From an uncultured Prevotella sp. (lineage in GTDB: Bacteria; Bacteroidota; Bacteroidia; Bacteroidales; Bacteroidaceae): DNA of 25,227 nt. The stretch covers positions 1-25,227 of the forward strand of contig CALIZL010000042.1 in assembly GCA_938028745.1 (NCBI GenBank), written 5' to 3'. Position numbers and translations under genes: made by a program. Numbering within the stretch: position 1 is the first letter of the stretch; each line of letters begins with the position of its first letter. A model generated the notes under the pieces. It was not told the origin of the DNA. It saw nothing but the letters and a program-made list of their open reading frames with translations, and did not search any database. Shown here piece by piece: positions 1 to 7,964 of the stretch.

Positions 1-49
1 GTTTAGACTTTCAAAGATTTATGCGTAGTCCCCACTAATCTTCCGCTGA

Positions 50-118
50 GCCCATTTTTTGAGCGTGTTGCCTGCATTTTGCATCACTTAGGGTTTCTAA
101 ATGGTTGCCAGCTCGTTT
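50..118 (+). repeat. Copy A of a ~65-bp degenerate dispersed repeat
   Basis: This noncoding stretch before the first gene resembles 10391-10458. Both start with a CCATTTTT-like run, carry GCATTTTGCA (from 74 here, from 10413 there) and then GGTTGCCAGCTCGT / GGTTGCCAACTCGT (103 and 10443), with almost the same spacing of 29 and 30 bp. Similarity is moderate and judged by eye. Nothing else is visible in bases 1-148. Confidence 0.5.
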
Positions 119-148
119 TGTATTGTTTCTATTGGTTTAGTATTCTTC

Positions 149-814
149 CTACCCAAACGCGTGCCAAAGGTTGTCGTCGGGTAGGGGAGCCTCTACGCAA
201 ATAGTTTCTTTCGAGACGGGGTGAACAAACGAAATCTTTCGAGAAAGCAGGGAAATACTGCCATCGGGGTTACTTCGCCTTGCTCCATACTTTAAGTCGC
301 CCTTGATGGGGCAGCCCATAGCGGCCAACTGGCAACGTATTTGGTGGTGTCGGCCAGTCATCAGTTGCACTTCTAAGAGCGTGTAGTTTTCGGAGCGGCC
401 GATAACCTTATAGCTAAGAATGGCCTTCTTTGCGCCTGCCACTTCGTGGTTGTGCGCATAGCTTTTGTTTTGTTTTTCGTTGCGTGTGAGCCAATGTACC
501 AACTCGCCCGTTTCGTTTTCGGGCGGCGACTGTACGATGGCCCAATAGGTCTTCTCCACATCGCCCGTTCTGAAAAGGGCGTTCATGCGGCTTAGTGCCT
601 TGCTGGTTTTAGCGAATGCCACAAGCCCCCATACCGGTCTGTCGAGCCGATGAACCACTCCTAGGAACACGTTCCCAGGCTTGGCATACTTTTCTTTGAG
701 GTAGCCCTTTACGATGTCAACAAGTGGCATGTCGCCGGTTTTGTCGCTTTGAACTATCTCTCCACTATGTTTAGAAACGATAATGATGTGGTTGTCTTCG
801 TAAACAGGAATCAT
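149..814 (-). CDS. RluA-family pseudouridine synthase (short form)
   Basis: Probable RNA pseudouridine synthase that isomerises uridine to pseudouridine in rRNA or tRNA in the cytoplasm; the target base cannot be told from sequence. At 221 residues it has the catalytic core only, with no N-terminal S4 RNA-binding domain. The core begins with a YEDNHIIIVSKHSG segment, as in the family. The catalytic motif HRLDRPVWG holds the expected Asp at about residue 58. The family motif usually ends in SG, so the Trp before the final Gly is a small oddity. A later TGRHHQIR segment (near residue 153) matches the conserved RxHQIR region. It reads in the same direction as fabG but is separated from it by 223 bp and a strong hairpin, so it is probably a separate transcript. 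Confidence 0.88.
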   Translation of the reverse strand: MIPVYEDNHIIIVSKHSGEIVQSDKTGDMPLVDIVKGYLKEKYAKPGNVFLGVVHRLDRPVWGLVAFAKTSKALSRMNALFRTGDVEKTYWAIVQSPPENETGELVHWLTRNEKQNKSYAHNHEVAGAKKAILSYKVIGRSENYTLLEVQLMTGRHHQIRCQLAAMGCPIKGDLKYGARRSNPDGSISLLSRKISFVHPVSKETICVEAPLPDDNLWHAFG

Positions 815-984
815 GATATCTAAGGATTGGGTGTGTATGGGGTGGGCTAAGTTCTAGGTTTACAAGTGGACTGGTAAATAAATTGACCGATTGTGTTGGC
901 AAGCTTGCCATTGCTTGTTTGAGCTAAAGCTTGTTCTGAAAAGCACAAAGTTTACATTTAGAACCGCCTTAACCGCAAACGTTA

Positions 985-1020
985 GTTCGGCGAAAGGGCA
1001 CAACGGCCTTTTCGCCGAAC
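985..1020 (-). terminator. Hairpin terminator downstream of fabG
   Basis: GTTCGGCGAA (985-994) pairs perfectly with TTCGCCGAAC (1011-1020), and pairing continues inward through A995/T1010, a G-T wobble and G-C pairs. It lies 17 nt beyond the fabG stop on the minus strand. The following bases lack a long T run, so intrinsic termination is likely but not certain. Confidence 0.6.
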
Positions 1021-1037
1021 ACGAATGTTATGCGTGA

Positions 1038-1784
1038 TTACGTATTCATACCGCCGTCTACCTGGATAACCTGTCCGCTTACATAGCTAGAAAGGTCGGA
1101 GGCGAGGTAAAGTGCGCAGTTGGCTACGTCTTCAACGGTGCCGCCGCGGCGCAAAGGAATTTGGTTCATCCACTCCTTACGCACCTCGTCAGACAGTTCT
1201 TGCGTCATGGCCGTATCGATAAAGCCAGGAGCAATGGCGTTGGCACGAATGCCTTTGGAACCCATTTCTTGGGCTACAGACTTGGCTAAGGCAATCATAC
1301 CAGCCTTAGAGGCGGCATAGTTGGCCTGCCCAGCGTTGCCATGAACACCCACAACGGATGCCATGTTGATGATAGAGCCGCCACGTTGGCGCATCATTAC
1401 GGGGATGGCAGCGTGAATGAAGTTGAACGCGCTTTTGAGGTTTACGCCGATAACGGCATCCCACTGTTGTTCGGTCATGCGAAGCATAAGCCCGTCTTTG
1501 GTGATGCCGGCGTTATTCACGAGGATGTCTACCGAGCCAAAGTCTTCTTTCACCAGTTTAACAACCTCTTCGCTTTGTGCAAAGTCGGCGGCGTTGCTGG
1601 CATATCCTTTTGCTTTAACGCCGAGAGCGGCAATTTCGGCCTCGGTAGCCTTACCGTTTTCGTCGATAACCAAGTCGGTGAATGCGATGTTTGCGCCTTC
1701 TTGTGCAAACTTCAATGCGATGGCTTTGCCAATGCCGCGGGCTGCACCCGTAACAAGGGCTGTTTTGCCTGTTAATAATCCCAT
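1038..1784 (-). CDS. fabG: 3-oxoacyl-[ACP] reductase FabG
   Basis: NADPH-dependent reduction of 3-oxoacyl-ACP in the type II fatty acid elongation cycle, cytoplasmic, normally a tetramer. The 248-residue protein is a classical short-chain dehydrogenase: TGAARGIG nucleotide-binding loop at residues 12-19, NNAG at 90-93, catalytic Ser143, Tyr156 and Lys160 (YAASK), and the C-terminal QVIQVDGG typical of FabG. I chose the ATG at 1784 because the upstream in-frame ATG at 1856 would run through the promoter at 1827-1857 and add 24 residues with no family counterpart. The promoter makes fabG transcribable on its own, although the TetR and lipoprotein genes upstream read the same way. FabG paralogues with other substrates cannot be excluded, but the fit to the fatty acid enzyme is strong. 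Confidence 0.93.
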   Translation of the reverse strand: MGLLTGKTALVTGAARGIGKAIALKFAQEGANIAFTDLVIDENGKATEAEIAALGVKAKGYASNAADFAQSEEVVKLVKEDFGSVDILVNNAGITKDGLMLRMTEQQWDAVIGVNLKSAFNFIHAAIPVMMRQRGGSIINMASVVGVHGNAGQANYAASKAGMIALAKSVAQEMGSKGIRANAIAPGFIDTAMTQELSDEVRKEWMNQIPLRRGGTVEDVANCALYLASDLSSYVSGQVIQVDGGMNT

Positions 1785-1826
1785 TTTGATTTTATTTATG
1801 TTAGAAAATACTTTGATTTCGTTAGG

Positions 1827-1857
1827 CAAAGGTACAAACTTACTTTGACATGGCAAA
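1827..1857 (-). promoter_or_regulatory. Bacteroidetes-type promoter of fabG
   Basis: On the minus strand a -7 box TACCTTTG (plus-strand CAAAGGTA, 1827-1834) lies 19 bp after a TTTG (TTG part at 1854-1856). This matches the TTTG / TAnnTTTG consensus of Bacteroidetes housekeeping sigma. The predicted start site is near 1820, giving a leader of about 36 nt before the ATG at 1784. Confidence 0.75.
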
Positions 1858-1895
1858 ACAATGTTTGCGCCTGTTGCCCGTTAGCCGTTTAGGGG

Positions 1896-2387
1896 CTAGT
1901 CGGCACTGTGGATGATTTTGCGGTTTACGCCTCCGCTTTGCTCACGCAGTATTAGCGTGGTTACGCCGCCATTATAATACATTTCAACCGTTGCCTGTCG
2001 GTGCCCGATTTTATAGGAAATGCCAATTAGTCCGTTCTTATCCACGTCCACGTTTTTGTTCTTTGAAGGAAGTTTGGGCAACAGCATCTCGGCGTTGTCT
2101 ATGTCTCCTCTTCGTATCGTTTCTTGATAAAGAACTTGCATCGATGACGTTTCTGTAAACAACTTACTTTCAATTTGTGTCATGCCGCCATCTTCTTCTG
2201 TGTACTTCGTCGTCGTGTCGGGGGCAACAGGGCGTTGCATTGGCGTGCTGTCTTTCATTGTTGCCGCCGCTTTGGGGGCTTGTACAGTGGCGGGTTTGGT
2301 GGCGTGGTTTTGTTCTTTTGGACTCGACGCCGTGCACGCAGCCATGAATATAGCCACGAACGAAAATAATACGGCGGCGGCTTTCAT
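1896..2387 (-). CDS. Putative lipoprotein, unknown function
   Basis: A 163-residue protein with a lipoprotein signal peptide: a short hydrophobic stretch ends in FMAAC, with the lipidated Cys at about residue 18. A Thr/Ala/Pro-rich linker (about 19-60) follows, then a compact C-terminal domain of about 90 residues ending in a beta-rich segment (ATVEMYYNGGVTTLILRE). I do not recognise the family. Its ATG overlaps the stop of the TetR gene by 4 bases (ATGA), so the two are almost certainly co-transcribed and translationally coupled. fabG lies 111 bp downstream with its own promoter. The pairing with a TetR regulator suggests a conserved envelope role, but function is unknown. Confidence 0.8.
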   Translation of the reverse strand: MKAAAVLFSFVAIFMAACTASSPKEQNHATKPATVQAPKAAATMKDSTPMQRPVAPDTTTKYTEEDGGMTQIESKLFTETSSMQVLYQETIRRGDIDNAEMLLPKLPSKNKNVDVDKNGLIGISYKIGHRQATVEMYYNGGVTTLILREQSGGVNRKIIHSAD

Positions 2388-2980
2388 TGCTTATTGATGC
2401 GTTTGCCCAATGCGCCATACACCACTTTTGCCACCAATGGCTTGCTGGCCTCTTCGGTTAGGCCATGTCCCAAGCGGCCGTAGATGAAGGGTACTTCAAG
2501 TCCTTTGATACAATAGTGTGTGATGTCGGCCACTAGTTCCACGTTGTCGATGTCGAATTCGCCATCGGCTTTGCCCTCGGCATACACCTTTCTGAATAGT
2601 TCAATCTCGTCTTCGTCGAAGTTTTTGCGCATCTTTTCCACCGTCCAGATGTTTCTGAAGAACTCTGCACGTAGGTTTCCGTTGCGCACCACCGTTTCTT
2701 TTATCATGCTCAGGTGGGTGTATATCAGCTCGATAATCTTGTCTTGCGGACTGATTTTCTTCGCCGCCACCTCGTCTAGCTTGTCAGATAGTCGTTCCAG
2801 TTCGGCTTCAATCACGGCATAGTACACATCTTCTTTCCTATTGAAATAGGTATAAAGCGTTCGCCTGCCCTTTCCCGATGCCACGGCGATGTCGTTCATC
2901 GTGGTGTTTGCCACGCCGTTGCGTGCGAATAGCTGGCGCGCCACGTCCACTAGCTTTTGTCTTGTTTTGGAAATGGACAT
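2384..2980 (-). CDS. TetR/AcrR-family transcriptional regulator
   Basis: A 198-residue one-component regulator. The N-terminal helix-turn-helix is clear at about residues 10-50: ARQLFARNGVANTTMNDIA, then a GKGRRTLYTYFNRKEDV recognition helix with the family-typical Y-x-YF-x-x-K-E ending. The rest is the all-helical ligand-binding and dimerisation domain. It is first in a unit with the overlapping lipoprotein gene, just upstream of fabG. That position suggests it may sense acyl-CoA/ACP or lipid status and control this locus, but this is inferred from location only. Its promoter is at 3048-3079. Confidence 0.9.
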   Translation of the reverse strand: MSISKTRQKLVDVARQLFARNGVANTTMNDIAVASGKGRRTLYTYFNRKEDVYYAVIEAELERLSDKLDEVAAKKISPQDKIIELIYTHLSMIKETVVRNGNLRAEFFRNIWTVEKMRKNFDEDEIELFRKVYAEGKADGEFDIDNVELVADITHYCIKGLEVPFIYGRLGHGLTEEASKPLVAKVVYGALGKRINKQ

Positions 2981-3047
2981 CTTCGTTTCCTCCTTTCTCT
3001 AATCTATATGCTTGCCGCAAGTTGTTGCACACGGCTTAGTTAATGTG

Positions 3048-3079
3048 CAAATTTATTGTTTTTTTGTCGAATGAACAAA
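3048..3079 (-). promoter_or_regulatory. Promoter of the TetR-lipoprotein unit
   Basis: Minus strand: TTTG (plus-strand CAAA 3076-3079), a 20-bp spacer, then TAAATTTG (plus-strand CAAATTTA 3048-3055), fitting TTTG-N19/20-TAnnTTTG. It lies about 68 bp upstream of the TetR ATG. The rest of the 2981-3377 gap holds only the clpB terminator. Confidence 0.65.
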
Positions 3080-3245
3080 TTATTGGTTTGTTTTTTCAAA
3101 CAGATAGTGTGCGTGTTTGCAATCGGAACAGGCTTTCTCGGCTGTGTGTTGTGCGCTGATGGTTGTGCCGAAAGTATAGAGAGCGTGTTGTGATAGTCTG
3201 TAATGCACTTTGTGCTTTCAGTGCTTTGTCCACTTGCCGTAAACA

Positions 3246-3295
3246 AAAAAGGCAGGCACAAGGCCGGTTTTCCGGTTGCTTGTGCCTGCCTTTTT
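3246..3295 (-). terminator. Two-tier hairpin terminator of clpB
   Basis: A perfect 17-bp outer stem (AAAAAGGCAGGCACAAG at 3246-3262 with its complement at 3279-3295) encloses a second small hairpin, CCGG-TTTT-CCGG (3264-3275). On the minus strand a T-rich tract follows the stem, about 80 nt after the clpB stop. The plus-strand side also ends in five Ts, so it could act in both directions. Confidence 0.9.
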
Positions 3296-3377
3296 AAAGG
3301 TGTATTTATTGTGCGGAGTGGCTACAACGATGTGCTTGGCGCGCGTTGTTGGCCACTATTCCACGTTTATTTCTATT

Positions 3378-5966
3378 TTAGTTCCTGAACACCAACTTGC
3401 CATCAAGGGCATCGATGAGGATGGGTTTGTCGCGACTAACCTCTTCGGCCAGTATTTTTTTGCTCAAGTCGTTAAGCACATAGCGTTGGATGGCGCGCTT
3501 AACGGGCCGTGCACCAAACTCTGGGTCGTAGCCAAGGTCGGCCAAAAGACTGATGGCATCGTCGCTAACATCTATCTTAAAGCCCTGCTCGGCAAGCATG
3601 CGGCCAACCGAACGCATCTGCAAGCGAACCACTTCGGCTATCTCTTGCTTGGTGAGCGGCAAGAACATGATGGTTTCGTCGATACGATTGAGGAACTCTG
3701 GACGTATGGTTTGTTTCAGCATGTCCATCACCTGCTGGCGCGTTTCGTCCAAAACCTCGTCACGATTGGCATCGCTGAGGTTGGCGCACTGTTGCTGGAT
3801 GTACTGCGAACCAAGGTTAGACGTCATGATGATGATGGTGTTTTTGAAGTTCACCGTGCGACCCTTGTTGTCGGTTAGCCTACCATCATCCAGCACTTGT
3901 AGCAGGATGTTGAACACATCGGGGTGCGCTTTCTCAATCTCGTCGAACAGAACCACGCTGTAAGGCTTACGTCTTACGGCCTCGGTAAGCTGTCCGCCCT
4001 CGTCGTAACCCACATATCCCGGAGGTGCACCGATGAGCCTAGACACGCTAAACTTTTCTTGATACTCGCTCATGTCGATACGTGTCATCATCGATTCGTC
4101 GTTAAAGAGGTATTCGGCCAAGGCCTTCGCCAACTCCGTTTTGCCCACGCCCGTGGTGCCGAGGAAGATAAACGAGGCGATAGGACGTTTGGGATCTTGC
4201 AGCCCGGCACGACTTCTGCGCACGGCATCGCTAACTGCTGCGATGGCTTCATCCTGTGCGATAACGCGGCGATGCAGCTCTTCTTCGAGGTGCAACAGCT
4301 TTTCGCGCTCGCTTTGCAACATGCGCGTAACGGGAATACCCGTCCAACGGCTCACCACTTCGGCAATGTCGTCGGCCGTAACCTCTTCGCGCACCATGCC
4401 TTCTCCGCCTTGCGTGGCTTGCAGTTGCTGCTTAATGTTCTCGATGTCGTTGTCAAGCTCTTTCAGTTTGCCATACCTAATCTCGGCCACACGTTCGTAA
4501 TTGCCCTCGCGTTCGGCCCTGTCGGCCTCGTGGTTCAGGCGTTCAATTTCCAGTTTGTCTTGCTGAATCTTGTTCACCAACGCCCTTTCGCTTTCCCATT
4601 TGGCTCTGAATGCCTTCTCTTGTTCGCGCAGTTCGGCAATGTCTTTGTCCAATTGCGCCATCTTCGGCTCATCATTTTCGCGCTTAATGGCCTCGCGTTC
4701 AATCTCCAATTGTTTAAGTCGGCGGGTTATTTCGTCCAATTCTTCTGGCACCGAGTCGCGTTCCATTCGCAATTTTGCTGCCGCCTCGTCCATCAAGTCG
4801 ATGGCTTTGTCGGGCAAAAAGCGGTCGGAGATGTAGCGTTCAGACAGTTGTACGGCGGCGATACAAGCATCGTCCTGTATGCGCACCTTGTGATGGTTCT
4901 CGTAACGCTCCTTAATACCGCGCAAAATGGAAATGGCACTAAGCTCATCGGGCTCGTTTACCATCACCGTTTGAAAGCGGCGTTCCAGTGCTTTGTCTTT
5001 TTCAAAGTACTTTTGATACTCGTTTAGCGTGGTGGCACCTATGGCCCTGAGTTCTCCACGGGCCAACGCGGGTTTCAAAATGTTGGCGGCATCCATCGCT
5101 CCTTCGCCTCCGCCTGCGCCAACGAGCGTGTGAATTTCGTCGATAAAGAGGATAATCTGCCCGTCGGCGTTGGTCACTTCCTTGATAACGCTTTTCAGTC
5201 GCTCTTCAAATTCGCCCTTATATTTGGCTCCTGCAACCAGTGCGCCCATGTCTAGCGAATACAATTTCTTGTCTTTCAGGTTCTCTGGCACGTCGCCACG
5301 CACGATGCGTTCGGCCAAACCTTCAACAATGGCGGTCTTTCCCGTACCGGGTTCGCCTATCAATATGGGGTTGTTCTTGGTGCGGCGCGAAAGAATTTGC
5401 AACACGCGACGTATCTCGTCGTCGCGCCCGATAACAGGGTCTAACTTGCCGTTACGAGCGTCTTCCACCAAGTTCTTGGCGTATTTCTCCAACGACTGGT
5501 AGTTCTCGTCGCCCGATTGCGACTTCACCTGTTGCCCTTGTCGTAGGGCCTCGATGGCAGCGCGCGCATCTTTTTCGGTGCATCCCGCATCTTTCAATAT
5601 GCGAGCTGCCGACGAATTAACGGCCAGTAAAGCGAGGAAGAGCGGCTCAACCGAGACAAACTCGTCGCCAAGGCTCTTCGATAGGTCTTCGGCCTTCAAC
5701 AAAACGTTGTTGGCTTCGTTGCTTAGGTAGGGCTTACCGCCCTCTACGCGCGGAAGATGTTCTACTTCCGAGTTGGCCAACGTACTTACCTGCATGGCGT
5801 TAACGCCAAGCTTCTGGAAGATGTAGTTGGTTACATCGGCGGCCTTTTCAAGCAAGGCTTTGAGCAGGTGCACCGGTTCGATGCTCTGCTGGCCTGCCCG
5901 TTGTGCAATGTTCACGGCCTCTTGAACCGTTTCTTGCGCTTTGATTGTATACTTGTCGAAGTTCAT
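3378..5966 (-). CDS. clpB: ATP-dependent disaggregase ClpB
   Basis: Hexameric AAA+ chaperone that pulls polypeptides out of aggregates together with DnaK; cytoplasmic, heat-stress associated. The 862 residues match full-length ClpB. Order: N-terminal Clp repeats (about 1-145); first AAA+ domain with Walker A GEPGTGKT (204-211), Walker B ILFIDE (272-277) and an arginine region ALERRF (about 326-331); the charged coiled-coil middle domain (about 400-525) that distinguishes ClpB from ClpA/ClpC; second AAA+ domain with Walker A GTTGVGKT (603-610) and a DEIEKAH Walker B region; and the D2 small domain. No ClpP-binding loop is evident. No perfect TAnnTTTG promoter is visible upstream. A near match with an extra base, TACTGTTTG (minus strand, around 6025), lies 21 bp after a TTTG. 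The divergent neighbour is glnA. Confidence 0.97.
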   Translation of the reverse strand: MNFDKYTIKAQETVQEAVNIAQRAGQQSIEPVHLLKALLEKAADVTNYIFQKLGVNAMQVSTLANSEVEHLPRVEGGKPYLSNEANNVLLKAEDLSKSLGDEFVSVEPLFLALLAVNSSAARILKDAGCTEKDARAAIEALRQGQQVKSQSGDENYQSLEKYAKNLVEDARNGKLDPVIGRDDEIRRVLQILSRRTKNNPILIGEPGTGKTAIVEGLAERIVRGDVPENLKDKKLYSLDMGALVAGAKYKGEFEERLKSVIKEVTNADGQIILFIDEIHTLVGAGGGEGAMDAANILKPALARGELRAIGATTLNEYQKYFEKDKALERRFQTVMVNEPDELSAISILRGIKERYENHHKVRIQDDACIAAVQLSERYISDRFLPDKAIDLMDEAAAKLRMERDSVPEELDEITRRLKQLEIEREAIKRENDEPKMAQLDKDIAELREQEKAFRAKWESERALVNKIQQDKLEIERLNHEADRAEREGNYERVAEIRYGKLKELDNDIENIKQQLQATQGGEGMVREEVTADDIAEVVSRWTGIPVTRMLQSEREKLLHLEEELHRRVIAQDEAIAAVSDAVRRSRAGLQDPKRPIASFIFLGTTGVGKTELAKALAEYLFNDESMMTRIDMSEYQEKFSVSRLIGAPPGYVGYDEGGQLTEAVRRKPYSVVLFDEIEKAHPDVFNILLQVLDDGRLTDNKGRTVNFKNTIIIMTSNLGSQYIQQQCANLSDANRDEVLDETRQQVMDMLKQTIRPEFLNRIDETIMFLPLTKQEIAEVVRLQMRSVGRMLAEQGFKIDVSDDAISLLADLGYDPEFGARPVKRAIQRYVLNDLSKKILAEEVSRDKPILIDALDGKLVFRN

Positions 5967-6107
5967 TGTCTATATGTTTAATGTAATTTATTGTCTGACT
6001 TATTGTCTGTTGAACACTATCCAAACAGTATGCCGATGTTATTTTCTCTGTCAAATTGTCATCTTTGCGACTATTTTTCATGTAAAACATAATTTGTTGG
6101 CTGAAAA

Positions 6108-6139
6108 TTTGTCACGTAGATTTGTTTTTCCTACCTTTG
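6108..6139 (+). promoter_or_regulatory. Promoter of glnA
   Basis: TTTG (6108-6111), a 20-bp spacer, then TACCTTTG (6132-6139): a near-ideal Bacteroidetes promoter. Predicted start is near 6146, giving an ~80-nt leader before the ATG at 6226. Confidence 0.8.
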
Positions 6140-6145
6140 TCCCGA

Positions 6146-6162
6146 CCGATAAAAACCATCGG
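6146..6162 (+). promoter_or_regulatory. Small hairpin at the 5' end of the glnA transcript
   Basis: CCGAT (6146-6150) and ATCGG (6158-6162) form a 5-bp stem with a 7-nt loop exactly where transcription should begin. A 5'-terminal stem could stabilise the mRNA or affect initiation. This is inference from position only. Confidence 0.35.
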
Positions 6163-6225
6163 CAAAGTAATCAACGTAAACAATCAACCAACGTTAAACC
6201 CTTTTAACTAAAAAAGACATCAAAC

Positions 6226-7731
6226 ATGGCAAACAATGAACTTTTGATGAACGCCAACGAAGTGGTGGCGTTCTTGCAAAAACCGTCTTCCGAATTTACC
6301 AAGGAGGATATTGTGCGTTTTATCCAAGAAAACGAGATTAAGATGGTGAACTTCATGTATCCTGGGGGCGACGGAAAGCTCAAAACCCTCAATTTCATCA
6401 TCAACAACTTGGCTTACCTCGACACAATACTCACTTGTGGTGAACGTGTAGACGGATCCAGCCTATTCTCTTTCATCCAAGCCGGCAGCAGCGACCTCTA
6501 TGTTCTGCCGCGTTTCTCGTCGGCTTTCGTCGATCCCTTCGCCGAAATTCCTACGCTTTGCATGCTTGCATCTTATTTCGACAAGGACGGCAATCCGCTA
6601 GAAAGCTCGCCCGAATACACCTTGGCCAAGGCTGCTAAGGCTTTCCGCGAGGTTACGGGTATGGAATTTCATGCTATGGGCGAACTGGAATATTACGTGA
6701 TAACGCCCGACGAGGAGGTGTTCCCCGCTGTTGACCAGCGCGGTTACCACGAGTCGATGCCTTATGCTAAAACAAACGACTTCCGCACGCTTTGCATGTC
6801 GTACATCGCAAAGGCCGGCGGACAGATTAAATACGGACACTCTGAGGTGGGTAATTTTAGCCAAGACGGGCTGATTTACGAGCAAAACGAGATTGAGTTC
6901 TTGCCCGTACCCGTAGAAAAAGCCGCTGATGAGCTGATGATTGCCAAGTGGATTATTCGCAACTTGGCTTACCAAATGGGTATGAACGTTACCTTCGCAC
7001 CGAAAATTACCACGGGTAAGGCCGGTTCGGGTATGCACGTACACATGCGCCTGATGAAAGATGGCAAGAGCGTGATGGTAGAAAACGGCAAGCTTAGCAA
7101 CACGGCACGCACGGCTATTGCCGGATTGATGAAGCTTGCAGACAGCATTACTGCCTTTGGCAACAAGAACCCGATGGCTTACTTCCGCCTTGTTCCTCAC
7201 CAAGAGGCACCCACCAACGTTTGTTGGGGCGACCGCAACCGCTCTGTTCTTGTACGTGTGCCCCTGGGTTGGGCTGCCGGTGTTGACATGATGCACAAGG
7301 CCAACCCCCAGCAACCGGCCGAAACGCCGGACACGTCGATGAAACAAACCTTCGAAATGCGTTCGCCCGACGGCTCGGCCGACGTTTACCAACTTCTTGC
7401 AGGCTTGTGTGTTGGCTGCCGTTATGGCTTTGAATTGCCCAACGCACTCGAAATTGCAGAGCAAACTTACGTTGATGTGAACATCCACGATGCTGCAAAT
7501 GCCGATAAGTTGAGCCGTCTAGGACAGTTGCCCGACAGCTGCGTTGCATCGGCCGATTGCCTGGAACGTCAACGCAAGGTGTACGAAGCTCATGGTGTAT
7601 TCTCGCCCGCTATGATTGATGGCATCATCAAGCAGTTGCGCGACTTTAACGACAGCAACCTGCGTAAGGAAGTGGAAAACCGCCCCGCCGAACTGAAAGA
7701 ACTTGTTGAACGCTACTTCCATTGCGGATAA
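6226..7731 (+). CDS. glnA: Glutamine synthetase, type I family
   Basis: ATP-dependent condensation of ammonia with glutamate, the entry point of nitrogen assimilation; cytoplasmic, expected to be a dodecamer. The 501 residues fit GS type I rather than the ~730-residue GSIII also common in Bacteroidetes. Visible signatures are the N-terminal beta-grasp region (about 35-115), metal-ligand segment GELEYYV (152-158), GHSEVG (about 204-209) followed by QNEIEF, the ATP-binding stretch TFAPKITTGKAGSGMHVH (256-273), NRSVLVRVP, and FEMRSPDGSAD near the C-terminal active site. I do not see the Tyr-containing adenylylation loop of enterobacterial GlnA, so that control is probably absent. Gamma-glutamyl-amine ligases share the fold, so the substrate is inferred. 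A mobile repeat lies between its stop and its terminator. Confidence 0.92.
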   Translation: MANNELLMNANEVVAFLQKPSSEFTKEDIVRFIQENEIKMVNFMYPGGDGKLKTLNFIINNLAYLDTILTCGERVDGSSLFSFIQAGSSDLYVLPRFSSAFVDPFAEIPTLCMLASYFDKDGNPLESSPEYTLAKAAKAFREVTGMEFHAMGELEYYVITPDEEVFPAVDQRGYHESMPYAKTNDFRTLCMSYIAKAGGQIKYGHSEVGNFSQDGLIYEQNEIEFLPVPVEKAADELMIAKWIIRNLAYQMGMNVTFAPKITTGKAGSGMHVHMRLMKDGKSVMVENGKLSNTARTAIAGLMKLADSITAFGNKNPMAYFRLVPHQEAPTNVCWGDRNRSVLVRVPLGWAAGVDMMHKANPQQPAETPDTSMKQTFEMRSPDGSADVYQLLAGLCVGCRYGFELPNALEIAEQTYVDVNIHDAANADKLSRLGQLPDSCVASADCLERQRKVYEAHGVFSPAMIDGIIKQLRDFNDSNLRKEVENRPAELKELVERYFHCG

Positions 7732-7751
7732 GACCGAGGTGGAATAGCTAA

Positions 7752-7952
7752 TTAAGGCATGTTCTAAAAATTCCCCGCAAAGGTTCAATCGTTGTTCCTT
7801 GTATTGCTCTTCACTGTCTTTTTGCTTTTATCTGGCATCTTTTGCTTTCTCTTTCAGTCGCATAGTGCACTATGCTCCTTCAAGAAGTAAGCAAAACCTG
7901 CTCAGCTAAAAGCTAAAAATACAGCAAAGGCAATTTTTAGAACCTGCCTTAA
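7752..7952 (+). mobile_element. MITE-like fold-back element, copy 1 (193 bp plus TTAA duplication)
   Basis: The element is 7756-7948, exactly 193 bp, flanked on both sides by TTAA (7752-7755 and 7949-7952). Its ends are inverted repeats: GGCATGTTCTAAAAATT on the left and, on the opposite strand, GGCAGGTTCTAAAAATT on the right. The arms keep pairing inward as one long imperfect hairpin, with a perfect 16-bp palindrome GCATAGTGCACTATGC near the middle (7860-7875). It has no open reading frame, so any transposase must act in trans. Copy 2 (11017-11209) has the same length and orientation with about nine differences by my count. It lies in the glnA 3' untranslated region and pushed the terminator about 197 bp away. 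The parent insertion sequence is not in this window. Confidence 0.85.
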
Positions 7953-7964
7953 ACTATAAATGTG

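Noticed and set aside
846..972. A full third copy of the fold-back element
   Set aside because: Only the right arm resembles it; the left end and duplication do not match.
3924..5027. Long plus-strand open frame (367 residues) opposite clpB
   Set aside because: It is a mirror of the clpB reading frame. Its composition is low-quality, and clpB motifs are unambiguous on the other strand.
6598..7488. Minus-strand open frame (296 residues) opposite glnA
   Set aside because: It is the antisense shadow of a well-conserved glutamine synthetase; no recognisable domain.
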